The notes under the pieces were generated by a model. It saw only the letters and a list, made by a program, of their open reading frames with translations, had not been told where the DNA came from and did not search any database. Source: Deltaproteobacteria bacterium (GTDB taxonomy: Bacteria; Desulfobacterota; Binatia; Binatales; Binataceae). Taken from it: a stretch of 64,000 nucleotides of DNA. The DNA lies in NCBI GenBank assembly GCA_021780755.1, contig JAJXYF010000019.1, forward strand, positions 93,600 through 157,599, read 5' to 3'. The translations under genes and the position numbers were made by a program. Positions 17,752 to 28,498 of the stretch are shown here, one piece after another. Every line of letters begins with the position of its first letter. Position 1 is the stretch's first letter.

Positions 17752-20040
17752 TCAGGCAGCGGCCTTGGCGGCGGCGGCCTTTCCTTCGTCCTCGGCGATT
17801 GAGCCGCGTTTGGAGAGAATGACGGCGATCGCCAGCATGACGGCGGCGAAGACCGTCACGGCGAGGCTGGTCGCGGTGATACTGCCGACCTCGACCGTGG
17901 TGAATGGCGCCGCGAGGATGCCGACGAGGTTCATGACCTTGATCATCGGGTTGAGGGCGGGGCCGGCGGTATCCTTGAACGGATCGCCGACCGTATCGCC
18001 GACGACGGTCGCCTTGTGGACGTCGGTGCCCTTGCCGCCGAGGAAGCCGTCCTCGACCTTTTTCTTGGCGTTGTCCCAATTGGCGCCCGCGTTGGACATG
18101 AAGACCGCGAGCAACTGGCCGGTGAGGATGGTGCCGCCGAGGAAGCCGCCGAGCGCGCCGGCGCCGAGGCCGAAGCCGACCAGCAGCGGAGCGAAGACCG
18201 CGAGGATCGCGGGGCTCATCAGTTCCTTCTGGGCGGTGGCGGTAACGATATCGACGCAGCGGCCGTAATCGGGAAGCTCTTTGCCTTCCATGATGCCGGG
18301 GTGCTCGCGGAACTGGCGGCGCACCTCGAAGACGACCTGGTAGGCCGCGCGGCCGACCGCCTTGATCGCGAAGGAGCTGAACAGGAACGGCACCGCGCCG
18401 CCGATCAGCAGGCCGACGAAGACGGTCGGGGTGTTGATCTGCACGCCGATGGAGCCGAGGTGGGCTTCATCGATGAAGGAGCGGAAGAGCGAGACCGCCG
18501 CGATGACCGCGGTAGCGATCGCGAGGCCCTTGGTCAGCGCCTTGGTGGTGTTGCCGATCGCGTCCATCCAGGAGAGTGTGCGCGACGCCTCTTCCTGATG
18601 GACTCCGCCCATCTCGAAGATGCCGTGAGCGTTGTCGGTGATCGGGCCGTAGGTATCCATCGCGAGGATGAAGCCGGTGGTGGTCAGCAATCCGAGGCCG
18701 GTCAGCGCGATGCCATAGAACTGGAGCGCCGTCGATTCGCGGAAGATAACCACCGCGCCGATGATCACGATGACAATGACCATCAGGGCCCATACGGACG
18801 ATTCGAGGCCTTCGCCGAGTCCCGACAGGATCAAGGTAGCCGGGCCAGTGCGCGCGGCGTTGGCGGTTTCGGTGACGGGACCCTTGTCGGGATGGGTGAA
18901 GTAATTGGTCAACAGCAGGGTCGCGATCGAGAGCACGATGCCGAGCGTCGCCGTAATGCCGAAGCGCCAGTCGGGGGCGCCGGTGCGCGGGTCGGTCATA
19001 TAGAAGTAGTTGACGATGAAGAAGCCGATCACGGACGAGATCGACGAGGTGTAGTAGCCGGCGTTGATCGGGCGCATCGGATCGCGCATCTCGCTGCCCG
19101 CCGGAACCTTCACGGCCATGATGCCAAGAATCGAGGAGAAGACGCCGACCCCGCGCAGGATGAGCGCGAAGATGATGAGCTTCATCGCGAAGGCGCTGGC
19201 GCCGGCGAGGCCACCATAGGCGGCGACGAAGGTGGGGTCTTCGAGGGCGTAGGCGGCGAGAATGATGGCGGCGACAAGGGTGACTTCATAGGACTCGAAA
19301 ACGTCGGCCGCCATCCCGGCGCAATCGCCGACGTTGTCACCGACGTTATCGGCGATGGTGGCGGCGTTGCGGGGATCGTCCTCGGGGATACCGGCCTCGA
19401 TCTTTCCGACGAGGTCGCCGCCGACGTCAGCGGCCTTGGTGAAGATGCCGCCGCCGACGCGCATGAAGAGCGCCGCGAGCGAACCGCCGAAGCCGAAGCC
19501 GACCAGCACCTTCATGGCGTCCTGCTGGTAGATGAGGAAGATGACGGTGGCGCCCATCAGGCCGAGGCCGACGGTGAACATGCCGGAAACGCCACCGGCC
19601 TTGAACGCGAGTTCCATCGCATCCTTGAAGCTGGTCAGTGCCGCGTTGGCGCTGCGGACGTTGCCTTTGACCGCGAGCCACATGCCGACGAAGCCGGCGC
19701 CGTACGAGGCGCTGACGCCGAGGATGAAGGCCAGGGCGATGCCGACTGAGAGGCTCGGCTGGTCGGGAAACACTTGCCGGTACATGAGAAACAGGGCGAT
19801 GGCGATGATGACGACGAAGATGAGCATCGTCTTTACCTGGCGGCGCAGGTAGGCCATCGAGCCCTCATAAACGGCGTCGGCGACGTCGGTCATGGACTTG
19901 GGTCCGGGGTCGGCACTGAGGACGACGCGGACCAGATACCAGCCGTAGGCCAGCGATACCACCGCCGAGGCCAACACGCACCACAGAATCGCGAGCTGCG
20001 AGTTGGTCAAGAGTGGAAGAACGATTTTTGCTTCGCTCAT
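17752..20040 (-). CDS. hppA: K+-independent H+-translocating membrane pyrophosphatase (762 aa)
   Basis: Membrane-bound pyrophosphatase with about 16 hydrophobic segments. The substrate-binding region is clear: GGGIFTKAADVGGDLVGK, then EDDPRNAATIADNVGDNVGD, then CAGMAADVFESYE. The late motif AIGNTTKALTKG has Lys where K+-dependent enzymes have Ala, which is the known marker of the K+-independent H+-pumping class. The enzyme uses pyrophosphate hydrolysis to pump H+ out of the cytoplasm, saving energy during starvation. Start at ATG 20040 with AGGAG upstream. It is monocistronic, ended by a strong hairpin. Length is at the upper end of the family (660-770 aa). Confidence 0.95.
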   Translation of the reverse strand: MSEAKIVLPLLTNSQLAILWCVLASAVVSLAYGWYLVRVVLSADPGPKSMTDVADAVYEGSMAYLRRQVKTMLIFVVIIAIALFLMYRQVFPDQPSLSVGIALAFILGVSASYGAGFVGMWLAVKGNVRSANAALTSFKDAMELAFKAGGVSGMFTVGLGLMGATVIFLIYQQDAMKVLVGFGFGGSLAALFMRVGGGIFTKAADVGGDLVGKIEAGIPEDDPRNAATIADNVGDNVGDCAGMAADVFESYEVTLVAAIILAAYALEDPTFVAAYGGLAGASAFAMKLIIFALILRGVGVFSSILGIMAVKVPAGSEMRDPMRPINAGYYTSSISSVIGFFIVNYFYMTDPRTGAPDWRFGITATLGIVLSIATLLLTNYFTHPDKGPVTETANAARTGPATLILSGLGEGLESSVWALMVIVIVIIGAVVIFRESTALQFYGIALTGLGLLTTTGFILAMDTYGPITDNAHGIFEMGGVHQEEASRTLSWMDAIGNTTKALTKGLAIATAVIAAVSLFRSFIDEAHLGSIGVQINTPTVFVGLLIGGAVPFLFSSFAIKAVGRAAYQVVFEVRRQFREHPGIMEGKELPDYGRCVDIVTATAQKELMSPAILAVFAPLLVGFGLGAGALGGFLGGTILTGQLLAVFMSNAGANWDNAKKKVEDGFLGGKGTDVHKATVVGDTVGDPFKDTAGPALNPMIKVMNLVGILAAPFTTVEVGSITATSLAVTVFAAVMLAIAVILSKRGSIAEDEGKAAAAKAAA

Positions 20041-21118
20041 CGAGCTTCAGTCTCCTGGAAAATCAACGCGATTGACGACATCCGGTTCGCCGTCGCAGGC
20101 CAATCGCTAGAATTACTCATACATACGGGCTTCGGATATCTGGCGCAGTTTAGGTTTTCCGGGGAATGATGTCCAGTATGCAGGCCGATTCCAGCCGGAG
20201 ATTCTCCGGGCGGCAAAAAGCGCATCGAAGGGAGCGCCTCGCGAGTTATCGGCGTGTGGAGCGGGTCAGACGCATCGTGAAGCTGTTGCACCAGTAAGCT
20301 CATCGTTATGGAGGGGATTCGTGACGCGAATAATCGCGTGGGATTGGTCGTGGCGATTCCTAAAAGGTTGCTGACGTTCAGGCGCGGGTAGGCAGGATAA
20401 GGCGGGGAAATTGGAGTTCGTTTTGGAATAAAATATTTTTCGCGTCGAAGTGGTTGATTTGGCTTGCAGGCGAGCCTAGTGGCGACCTCTTCAGCTTTGA
20501 TGGGCATGTCGCGGGCTCTTTGGGTGTATTTTTCGAGGTGTTTCGCGGGTGGGATTTTCCGCGTCGCGGACTGGTGATGTTGAGGGAACGGGTTTTTCGC
20601 GGCCACCGGTAAGTTTACTCCTTTTTCCTGAATCGCTGTGCCTCGCAAGGGAAGCTCTACACAAGTTAATTGATCACTCTGAACGGAGTCCGCGAAGTCA
20701 TGAGCAGCGAATGTGCGGCGGATGGCGATGGCGCAGGATCATGGGAGCGTTGTTGAAGAACGCGGAACTGTAGCTTTTCCGGAAAACCGAAACCTCATCG
20801 AGGTTTCAGACTTCCCTTTTCATTAAGATGCGGGCTTCGCCCGGTAAAAAGGGGGCGGGAGCAAAAAAGATAATCGGTCTTGCGGATCGCGTAGATGAGA
20901 CCTGCCGTGGGCGCGGATGAGGCGTGGCGGGAGGGCAGAAGCGTGCTAAACCGCTGTAATACTGAACGGCGGTTGCCGCAGCGAGAGATCTCGCGTGCTC
21001 CTGCGCGCGTCGTGATCCTGAGTAATGTCATCGTGAACTAAGTGAGGGATGACGGAACAGTGACGGGGGGGCGATGTTGATCCCGCCGGCGTGCTTATGT
21101 TTATCTGGATAGACGCCC
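20041..21118. other. 1.08-kb gene-free region between hppA and tig
   Basis: This is the longest gene-free stretch in the window. The two start codons diverge, so both promoters lie inside. It is locally T-rich and of mixed composition (for example near 20430-20450 and 20515-20535), unlike the coding neighbours. An open frame of 203 codons at 20037-20648 on the minus strand has no recognisable protein features. I looked for tmRNA, RNase P, 6S and SRP landmarks and saw none. A hairpin at 20789-20807 and a degenerate copy of the GTCATCCTGAG sequence near 21010-21055 are the only structures I can point to. Confidence 0.5.
20789..20807 (+). terminator. Hairpin, possible terminator of an unannotated transcript
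   Basis: A perfect 8-bp stem (GAAACCTC at 20789-20796 with GAGGTTTC at 20800-20807) closes a three-base loop ATC. It is followed on the plus strand by AGACTTCCCTTTTCATT. No gene ends just before it, so it could end an untranslated transcript in the region 20.2-20.8 kb, or be unrelated to termination. Confidence 0.35.
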
Positions 21119-22447
21119 ATGAATGTAAACATCGAGAATACTTCCGCGCTGCGGCGCAAGATGACGATTGAGGTCGAGCCCGACGAAATCAACCGTGAGC
21201 TCAACCGCGCCTACAATGAACTCAAGCGATCGGTGGTGTTGAAGGGCTTTCGGCCCGGGCATGCGCCGCGTCCGCTGCTGGAGCGCTTTTTCGGCGACCA
21301 GGTGCGCGGCGACGTGATCCAGAAGCTGGTCAAGGATTACACCGGCAAGGCGCTCGAGGAGAACTCTCTAACGCCGGTGATACCGCCGGAAATCGTGACC
21401 GAGGAGACCGACCTCAAGAAGGCGCTGAAGTTCAGCGCGGTGTTCGATCTGAAGCCCGAGCTGGAAGTGAAGGACTACCAGGAGCTGAAGGTCCAGACGC
21501 CACAAATCGAGGTGACCGAGGAAGAGGTTGACGCCGAGCTCAAGCGGATGCGCGAGCGGCGCGGGGTGCTGAAGAAGGTCGAGGGGCGCACGACGGTCGA
21601 AGAGAACGATTTCGTCGTGGCGGCGTTCGAGGCCTTCGAGGACGGCAAGGGCATCGAGGGCACCAAGGTTGACGATCGGTTGCTGAAGGTCTCGAAGGAG
21701 ACGCTCGCGCACGGACTCGACGAGGTCATCCTGGGAGCGGAGGCCGGAGTCGAGGTGCGCCGGCCGCGGAGCTATCCGGCCGACTATGTCGAGAAGGAAG
21801 TCGCGGGCAAGAACGTCGAGTGGCGCGCGACGGTCAAGGAAATATACGCTCACGTGATTCCCGAACTCGACGCCGAGTTCGCCAAGGACGAGGGCTTCGA
21901 CGACTTGGACGCGCTGCGCGCGAAGGCGCGCGAGGTGCTCGAAGGGCGGGCGCGCAATGAGGCCAACGGCCGCGCGCGGCAGGGCCTGCTCGATCTGATT
22001 ATCGAGCGCAACCCGGTCGAGCTGCCGGAGTCCCTGGTGGCGCGCGAGACGCGCAACGTCGAGCACGAGTTGGCCTCGAATTTCGAGGCGGCGGGCATGT
22101 CGCATGAGGATGCGCATGCGCGGGCGCGGGAGAACGCCGACGATATCAAGACGCGGGCCGAGAAGCGTTCGCGCAGCGCGCTGATCGTCGATGCGATCGC
22201 GGACCAGGAAAATATCGAGGTGACCGACGACGAGGTGGCCGAGCGGATCGGGCAGATGGTCACGTACGCCGGGCGTGCGCGCGATCAGATGGCGGAGCAT
22301 TACCGCAGCGAGGAGAATCGCGCGGCGCTCAAACAGGTGATGCGACGCGAGAAGACGCTCGACCTGTTGCTCACGCGAGCGCAGAGTGAGAATGCGAACG
22401 CAGCGGCGGACGCGCCTTCGTCGGGCGAGACCCCGGCGAGCAGCTGA
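21119..22447 (+). CDS. tig: Trigger factor, ribosome-associated chaperone (442 aa)
   Basis: Ribosome-binding N-terminal domain with the GFRPGHAP motif near residue 44 (the family's GFRxGxxP loop that touches ribosomal protein L23), a central FKBP-like domain (about 155-240) and a helical C-terminal domain. Trigger factor binds nascent chains at the ribosome exit and assists folding. Length is typical (430-450 aa). It heads the order tig-clpP-clpX-lon-hup, a conserved protein quality-control set. A gap of 253 bp to clpP suggests clpP also has its own promoter. The C-terminus ends in a low-complexity Ala/Ser-rich tail. Confidence 0.96.
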   Translation: MNVNIENTSALRRKMTIEVEPDEINRELNRAYNELKRSVVLKGFRPGHAPRPLLERFFGDQVRGDVIQKLVKDYTGKALEENSLTPVIPPEIVTEETDLKKALKFSAVFDLKPELEVKDYQELKVQTPQIEVTEEEVDAELKRMRERRGVLKKVEGRTTVEENDFVVAAFEAFEDGKGIEGTKVDDRLLKVSKETLAHGLDEVILGAEAGVEVRRPRSYPADYVEKEVAGKNVEWRATVKEIYAHVIPELDAEFAKDEGFDDLDALRAKAREVLEGRARNEANGRARQGLLDLIIERNPVELPESLVARETRNVEHELASNFEAAGMSHEDAHARARENADDIKTRAEKRSRSALIVDAIADQENIEVTDDEVAERIGQMVTYAGRARDQMAEHYRSEENRAALKQVMRREKTLDLLLTRAQSENANAAADAPSSGETPASS

Positions 22448-22700
22448 CGTACGCCATCGCACATCAGGCGACAAGGTCGGCGAGCGGTATCAGCCCAAAC
22501 AATTGGAGTGGCGGGGCGATTACGCGCTTGCGAGCGTATCAGCGCAGGGGTGGATGCGCGCGTTTGCTTTGTCAAGCGTTCTCGACCTTGCGCGATTTCT
22601 GCTTTTAGGTTGCCCGTGTTTTGCAAACGGGTTAGAATTTTATTGCGAGGCGGAACCGTGACGCCTCGCCGCGCGGCTTCCGTGGGGATCTCGGGGAATT

Positions 22701-23297
22701 ATGAGTAACCTTGTGCCGGTCGTGGTCGAGCAGACGGGCCGCGGTGAACGCGCCTACGACATCTACTCGCGTCTGCTTAAAGATCGCATCGTATTTCTGG
22801 GCCATCCGGTGACCGACGAGGTCGCCAACCTGGTTACCGCGCAGTTGCTTTTTCTCGAGTCAGAAGACCCCGAGAAGGAAATCAATTTCTACATTAATTC
22901 GCCGGGTGGTTCGGTGACTGCGGGGCTGGCGATTTACGACACGATGCAGTTCATCAAGCCGCCGGTTTCGACGCTATGCTTAGGGCAGGCGGCGAGCATG
23001 GGCGCGCTGTTGTTGCTGGCGGGGCAGAAAGGACGGCGCTATGCCCTGCCCCATTCGCGCATCATGATTCATCAACCGCTCGGCGGGGCGCAGGGGCAAG
23101 CGACCGATATCGATATTCAGGCGCGCGAGATTTTGCGCATGCGCGAAGAGATCAACAACATCATCGTGCGCCACACCGGACAGCAGTTGAAAAAGATCGA
23201 GAAGGACACCGATCGCGATATGTTCCTGACGCCGGAACAAGCGGTTGAATACGGGCTAATCGATGAGGTAATCGTTAGCCGGAGGTCGTCCAAGTGA
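22701..23297 (+). CDS. clpP: ATP-dependent Clp protease proteolytic subunit (198 aa)
   Basis: Serine protease subunit that forms two stacked heptameric rings fed by ClpX or ClpA. The catalytic triad is readable: S99 in [12 protein letters not shown]124 in MIHQPLGG and D173 in DTDRDMFL. Length is normal. The ATG at 22701 lies after an 8-bp hairpin in the leader (GCGAGGCG 22645-22652 with CGCCTCGC 22662-22669). The clpX gene starts 15 bp after the stop, so the two form an operon. Confidence 0.97.
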   Translation: MSNLVPVVVEQTGRGERAYDIYSRLLKDRIVFLGHPVTDEVANLVTAQLLFLESEDPEKEINFYINSPGGSVTAGLAIYDTMQFIKPPVSTLCLGQAASMGALLLLAGQKGRRYALPHSRIMIHQPLGGAQGQATDIDIQAREILRMREEINNIIVRHTGQQLKKIEKDTDRDMFLTPEQAVEYGLIDEVIVSRRSSK

Positions 23298-23312
23298 ACC
23301 GTGGGAGGCAGT

Positions 23313-24563
<1,251 letters not shown>

Positions 24564-24586
24564 CGAGGAGATCGAAACCGACGGAA

Positions 24587-27061
24587 ATGCTTTTCCGAAA
24601 CGATAAGAAAGACAATCGCGAGACCGCCTCTAACGAAAACGTTCCGTTGCTGCCGCTGCGTGAACTGATCGTTTTCCCACACGAAGTTTATCCAATCTTT
24701 GTCGGCCGCCAGAAGTCGATCAAGGCACTGGAGGCGGCTGAAGCGCAAAAGCGGCCGATCCTGCTGGCGGCGCAGAAAGACGCCCGCGTGGCGGAACCCG
24801 GGCCGGATGACATCTATGCCGTCGGGACGCTCGGCGTGGTGGTGCAATTGCTGCGGCTGCCCGATGGCACGGTGAAGGCGCTGCTGGAAGGCAAAAAGCG
24901 CGCACGCGTAAAGCGCTACGTGGGTGAGGAGGAGTTCTTCAAGGTCGAAGTCGAGGAGATCGAGGAGGTCAGCGATCGCTCGACCGAGGTCGAGGCGCTG
25001 ATGCGCTCGGTGAACGCGACCTTCGACAACTACGTGCGCCTCAACAAGAAGATTCCGCCGGAGATGGTGACGTCGATCGCGGCGGTGGACGATCCGGCCT
25101 ACCTCGCCGACAAGCTGGTCGGCCATCTGGGGATCAAGCTCGAGGACAAGCAGTCGCTGCTGGAGTGCACGAATCCGGCCGAGCGGCTGGAGCGGATCCT
25201 GGGCTACATGAGGTCGGAGCTGGAGATTCTGGAAGTCGAAAAGCGCATCCGCTCGCGGGTCAAGAAGCAGATGGAGAAGACCCAGAAGGAGTACTACCTC
25301 AACGAGCAGATGCGGGCGATCCAGAAGGAACTAGGCGAAAAAGACGAATTCAAGAACGAAATTCAAGAATTGGAAGACAAACTTCGCCAGAAGAAAATGC
25401 CGGCCGAGGCGCGTGAGAAGTGCGAGCGCGAGATCAAGAAGCTCAAGATGATGTCGCCGATGTCGGCCGAAGCGACCGTGGTGCGCAACTATCTGGACTG
25501 GTTCCTGGCGCTGCCGTGGTTTGAGTACACGGAAGACAAGCTCGACATCAAGGAGGCCGAGCGGATCCTCGAGGAAGACCATTACGGGCTCGAGAAGGTG
25601 AAGCAGCGCATCCTTGAATATCTGGCGGTGCAGACGCTGGTCGGTCAGCTCAAGGGCCCGATTCTGTGCCTGGTGGGACCGCCGGGCGTGGGCAAGACGT
25701 CGCTCGGCAAGTCGGTGGCGCGGGCGACCGGACGCAAGTTCGTACGCGTATCGCTCGGCGGCGTGCGCGACGAGGCCGAAATTCGGGGCCATCGCCGCAC
25801 CTACATCGGGGCGTTGCCGGGCAAGGTGATCCAGAGCATGCGCAAGGCAGCCTCGGGCAACCCGGTGCTGCTGCTCGACGAGGTCGATAAGATGTCAACC
25901 GACTTCCGCGGCGATCCGTCGTCGGCGCTGCTGGAAGTGCTGGACCCCGAGCAGAACAACACCTTCAACGACCATTACCTCGATTGCGACTACGATCTGT
26001 CGAAGGTGATGTTCATCACGACCGCCAACACGCTCGATCGGATCCCGCGTCCGCTGCAGGATCGCATGGAGATCATCCGGCTGCCCGGGTACACCGAGGC
26101 GGAGAAGCTGCAGATCGCCAAGAAGTACCTGCTGCACAAGCAGATCGAAGCCAACGGCCTGCGCCCGGAGAACATTGAGTTTTCGGACAAGGCAATACTC
26201 GGCATCGTGCGCCATTACACGCGCGAGGCGGGTGTGCGTAATCTCGAGCGCGAGGTCGCGTCGGTATGCCGCAAGGTCGCCGTAGAAGTGGTCAAGACCG
26301 ATCGCAATGCCCACGTGCGGATTTCGGCGTCGAGCCTGCAGAAATTCCTCGGACCGCCGAAGTTTCGCTACGGGATGGCCGAGACGCTGCCGCAAATCGG
26401 GGTGGCGACGGGCCTCGCGTGGACCGAGATGGGCGGCGAGATTCTGAGCGTCGAGGTGACGATCGTGCCGGGCCGCGGCAAGCTCACGATCACCGGACAG
26501 TTGGGTGACGTGATGCAGGAGAGCGCGCAAGCGGCGTTGAGTTACGTGCGCTCGCGGGCAACGGCGCTCGGATTGTCGTCGGCCTTCCACAAGATCGACA
26601 TCCACATCCACATACCGGAAGGCGCGATACCGAAGGACGGACCGTCGGCGGGAATCACGCTGGCGACGGCGCTGGTCTCGGCGCTGCGGCGCATCCCGGT
26701 GCGCAGCGACCTGGCGATGACCGGCGAGGTCACGTTGCGCGGGCGGGTGCTGCCGATCGGCGGGCTGAAGGAAAAGGTGCTTGCGGCCCATCGCGCCGGC
26801 ATCAAGACGATTCTGATCCCGAAAGAGAACGAGAAGGACGTCGAGGAAATCCCGCAGCAGGTGCTGAAGGCCGTGACTATCATCAAGGTCGAGCACATGG
26901 ACGACGTACTGCGCCGGGCGTTGGTGCTTGACGATCCGGACACCTTCTTCAAACCGCAAACGGAAGAAACCGAGGCGGCATTTACGGCCGAAACGGACGA
27001 GAAGATGCCGCTCGTTGACGGAGATGAAGACGACGCGACGGTCTCGCCCAATCTTTCCTGA
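24587..27061 (+). CDS. lon: ATP-dependent protease Lon (824 aa)
   Basis: Lon degrades misfolded and regulatory proteins in the cytoplasm. The N-terminal substrate-binding domain opens with [19 protein letters not shown]. The AAA+ module has Walker [14 protein letters not shown] and Walker [11 protein letters not shown]. The protease domain has the Ser-Lys dyad: S687 in PKDGPSAG and K730 in [14 protein letters not shown], 43 residues apart as in E. coli Lon. The last 50 residues are acidic and Glu/Thr-rich. It is the fourth gene of the tig-clpP-clpX-lon-hup series. Confidence 0.97.
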   Translation: MLFRNDKKDNRETASNENVPLLPLRELIVFPHEVYPIFVGRQKSIKALEAAEAQKRPILLAAQKDARVAEPGPDDIYAVGTLGVVVQLLRLPDGTVKALLEGKKRARVKRYVGEEEFFKVEVEEIEEVSDRSTEVEALMRSVNATFDNYVRLNKKIPPEMVTSIAAVDDPAYLADKLVGHLGIKLEDKQSLLECTNPAERLERILGYMRSELEILEVEKRIRSRVKKQMEKTQKEYYLNEQMRAIQKELGEKDEFKNEIQELEDKLRQKKMPAEAREKCEREIKKLKMMSPMSAEATVVRNYLDWFLALPWFEYTEDKLDIKEAERILEEDHYGLEKVKQRILEYLAVQTLVGQLKGPILCLVGPPGVGKTSLGKSVARATGRKFVRVSLGGVRDEAEIRGHRRTYIGALPGKVIQSMRKAASGNPVLLLDEVDKMSTDFRGDPSSALLEVLDPEQNNTFNDHYLDCDYDLSKVMFITTANTLDRIPRPLQDRMEIIRLPGYTEAEKLQIAKKYLLHKQIEANGLRPENIEFSDKAILGIVRHYTREAGVRNLEREVASVCRKVAVEVVKTDRNAHVRISASSLQKFLGPPKFRYGMAETLPQIGVATGLAWTEMGGEILSVEVTIVPGRGKLTITGQLGDVMQESAQAALSYVRSRATALGLSSAFHKIDIHIHIPEGAIPKDGPSAGITLATALVSALRRIPVRSDLAMTGEVTLRGRVLPIGGLKEKVLAAHRAGIKTILIPKENEKDVEEIPQQVLKAVTIIKVEHMDDVLRRALVLDDPDTFFKPQTEETEAAFTAETDEKMPLVDGDEDDATVSPNLS

Positions 27062-27086
27062 TAGCTTAGACTGATTCCGCCACCAA

Positions 27087-27124
27087 CTCCGGCGGACCGT
27101 GCAAACAAAGACGGTTCGCCGGAG
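27087..27124. other. Long inverted repeat between lon and hup
   Basis: The arms CTCCGGCGGACCGT (27087-27100) and ACGGTTCGCCGGAG (27111-27124) pair over 14 bp with one G-T wobble, around a 10-nt loop. There is no T tract after it, so it is not a typical intrinsic terminator. It may stabilise the mRNA 3' end of lon, attenuate read-through into hup, or mark a processing site. Confidence 0.6.
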
Positions 27125-27169
27125 TGACACAACCAACACTTGCAAGGCGAGAGACGCCGGAGCGGAACC

Positions 27170-27481
27170 ATGACCAAGGCCGATCTTATTGAGGGTTTGT
27201 CGAACAAACTTGGAATGAACAAAGGTGAGGCCGAAAAAGCGGTCAATATCATGCTCGATGACATCATCGGCGCGCTCAAGCAGGGCGAGCGGGTGAACAT
27301 CTCGGGCTTCGGCACCTTTGCGGTATCGATGCGAGAGGCGCGCACCGGGCGCAACCCCAAGACGGGGGAATCGATCGAGATTTCGGCGAGCCGATCGGCG
27401 AAATTCAAGCCGGGCAAGCAGCTCAAGGACTCGCTAAACGACGTTGGCGGCGCGGGCCAGCCGTCCACCCCGCCGACCTGA
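27170..27481 (+). CDS. hup: HU/IHF-family DNA-binding protein (103 aa)
   Basis: Small histone-like protein that bends DNA. Typical segments: MTKADLIEGLSNKLGMNKGEAE at the N-terminus (given as MTKADLIEGL...), GFGTFAVSMREARTGRNPKTGE with the DNA-contacting arm and conserved RNP, and SAKFKPGKQLKDSLN at the end. A Pro/Gly-rich tail (GGAGQPSTPPT) follows the core fold. The open frame extends upstream to 27140, but the ATG at 27170 begins exactly at the family N-terminus. HU directly after lon is the usual order in proteobacteria. Confidence 0.94.
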   Translation: MTKADLIEGLSNKLGMNKGEAEKAVNIMLDDIIGALKQGERVNISGFGTFAVSMREARTGRNPKTGESIEISASRSAKFKPGKQLKDSLNDVGGAGQPSTPPT

Positions 27482-27554
27482 TCGAAGAGCCGGGCCGGAG
27501 TTGTTCGGCGCCTTCGGGCGGCAGCAAGTTCGCCTCGGCCTTAGGGCGCGGCTC

Positions 27555-27629
27555 GGGCGGTTAGCTCAGCGGTAGAGCATCGGCCTTACAAGCCGGGGGT
27601 CGCTGGTTCGAAACCAGCACCGCCCACCA
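27555..27629 (+). tRNA. tRNA-Val (anticodon UAC)
   Basis: A full cloverleaf folds: acceptor GGGCGGT/ACCGCCC, D arm GCTC/GAGC, anticodon stem TCGGC/GCCGG with loop CTTACAA (anticodon TAC, read UAC, for Val), T arm GCTGG/CCAGC with loop TTCGAAA. The discriminator is A and the CCA end is encoded. Its 3' part is duplicated exactly at 30030-30077, so this gene is the target of an integrated element and remains intact after insertion. Confidence 0.97.
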
Positions 27630-27632
27630 ATA
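27585..27632 (+). repeat. Left attachment site (attL) within tRNA-Val
   Basis: These 48 bp, starting in the anticodon loop and running three bases past CCA, are repeated without mismatch at 30030-30077. Identity breaks at both ends. This is the duplication expected from site-specific integration by a tyrosine recombinase at a tRNA 3' end. Confidence 0.9.
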
Positions 27633-27868
27633 AAATAAAGCGTTTTTTGCGATTCTGGCGGCCGTGGGCTGTGGACTGAGGAAGTCCACCAGTCGCGGGC
27701 GTCCACGCTCGGACACCCCGGCGCCGCGTTCGCGCGCGTGTCGGGCGTGTACCCGCTTGGTGCACGGCAATGAGCCGCCGCCAGACTGCGCACTCGCAGA
27801 TTGCCCGCGTACTTTGGTGCCGGCGCCGGCGACCACAGAGGCTTGGCAGGCGTTCGTCGCGGTGGCTC

Positions 27869-28099
27869 TTAGGTCGCGATCCCGGGCTTCGACCTAGCGG
27901 GGTGTTCCGCCAAATGCCCGTTCGTATGCTCGTTCATCCATTCGAGCGCTGTCAGCCGATCGAGGGCGAATGGGCGAACCGTTACAGAGAAGCGCTCGCA
28001 TTCTATGCACGTCAGTTTTTTCACACCATCGACGATGTGCGTGTAATAACAGCTCTGGGTTTTCACCGTCGCCACCTGCGGTTCGGTTTTCGTGGGCAT
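27869..28099 (-). CDS. Small C2H2-type zinc-binding-like protein of the mini-island (76 aa)
   Basis: The protein has C31 and C34 (CIEC) and H58 and H62 (HTNGH), a CxxC-x23-HxxxH arrangement that could bind one zinc ion. The start at 28099 is well supported: AGGAGG is five bases upstream, whereas the longer frame up to 28177 lacks a site. It is encoded inside the island between the two tRNA-Val repeats. I do not recognise the family. Small zinc-finger proteins of this sort are common in mobile elements and may bind DNA. Confidence 0.55.
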   Translation of the reverse strand: MPTKTEPQVATVKTQSCYYTHIVDGVKKLTCIECERFSVTVRPFALDRLTALEWMNEHTNGHLAEHPARSKPGIAT

Positions 28100-28369
28100 A
28101 ACACCCTCCTGTACGCCAGCGAGTTGTCGTGCGTCTGCTTGAGGCCGCGGTGGCGCGCGAGCGGTGAATATCGCCAATTCGCGGAGCTCTCAAAGGCCAA
28201 CGCTTCGCGGTGTTCGCTGATGCCGAGGAGCGCTCGACCGGGCGGCGTTGGTAGCTGATCCACCTGTTAGCAGACGAGAGGATTGCCTGTTGCGGTGTCC
28301 ACGCCATGCGAAAATAATGATTAATAGATAAACTCTACGCCTCGGCAAGTTGAGGGCGGGGGAAGAACG

Positions 28370-28498
28370 ATGGCAGACGACAAGCGCACTGATACTGGAA
28401 GTGGAGGCCAACCGCCGCCCTCACGTCCACAACCACAAACTGAACCGATGAAAAAGGGGGGAACTCCGACAGGCCCCATCCAAAAGAGCGACAATTAG
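28370..28498 (+). CDS. Possible small Pro/Gln-rich protein of the mini-island (42 aa)
   Basis: A short frame starts with ATG preceded by GGGGGAAG at six bases, a good ribosome-binding site. The peptide is hydrophilic (MADDKRTDTGSGGQPPPSRP at the start, ending KSDN) with no membrane segment. It overlaps the 3' end of the minus-strand membrane-protein gene by 78 bp, so one of the two overlaps may not be used. It is too short to assign; listed because of the clear ribosome-binding site. Confidence 0.35.
   Translation: MADDKRTDTGSGGQPPPSRPQPQTEPMKKGGTPTGPIQKSDN

Noticed and set aside
18016..19749. Long plus-strand ORF (577 aa) antisense to hppA
   Set aside because: It is the shadow of the highly biased GC3 codon use of hppA: the peptide is mainly D, E, G, R with no fold-like pattern.
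20037..20648. Minus-strand ORF of 203 codons upstream of hppA
   Set aside because: No ribosome-binding site, amino-acid composition atypical, and no conserved-looking segment; it spans the hppA promoter.
20160..20800. Possible tmRNA, RNase P, 6S or SRP RNA
   Set aside because: No CCA end with T-arm, no GAGGAAAGTC-like landmark and no GGAAGCAGG-like loop were found.
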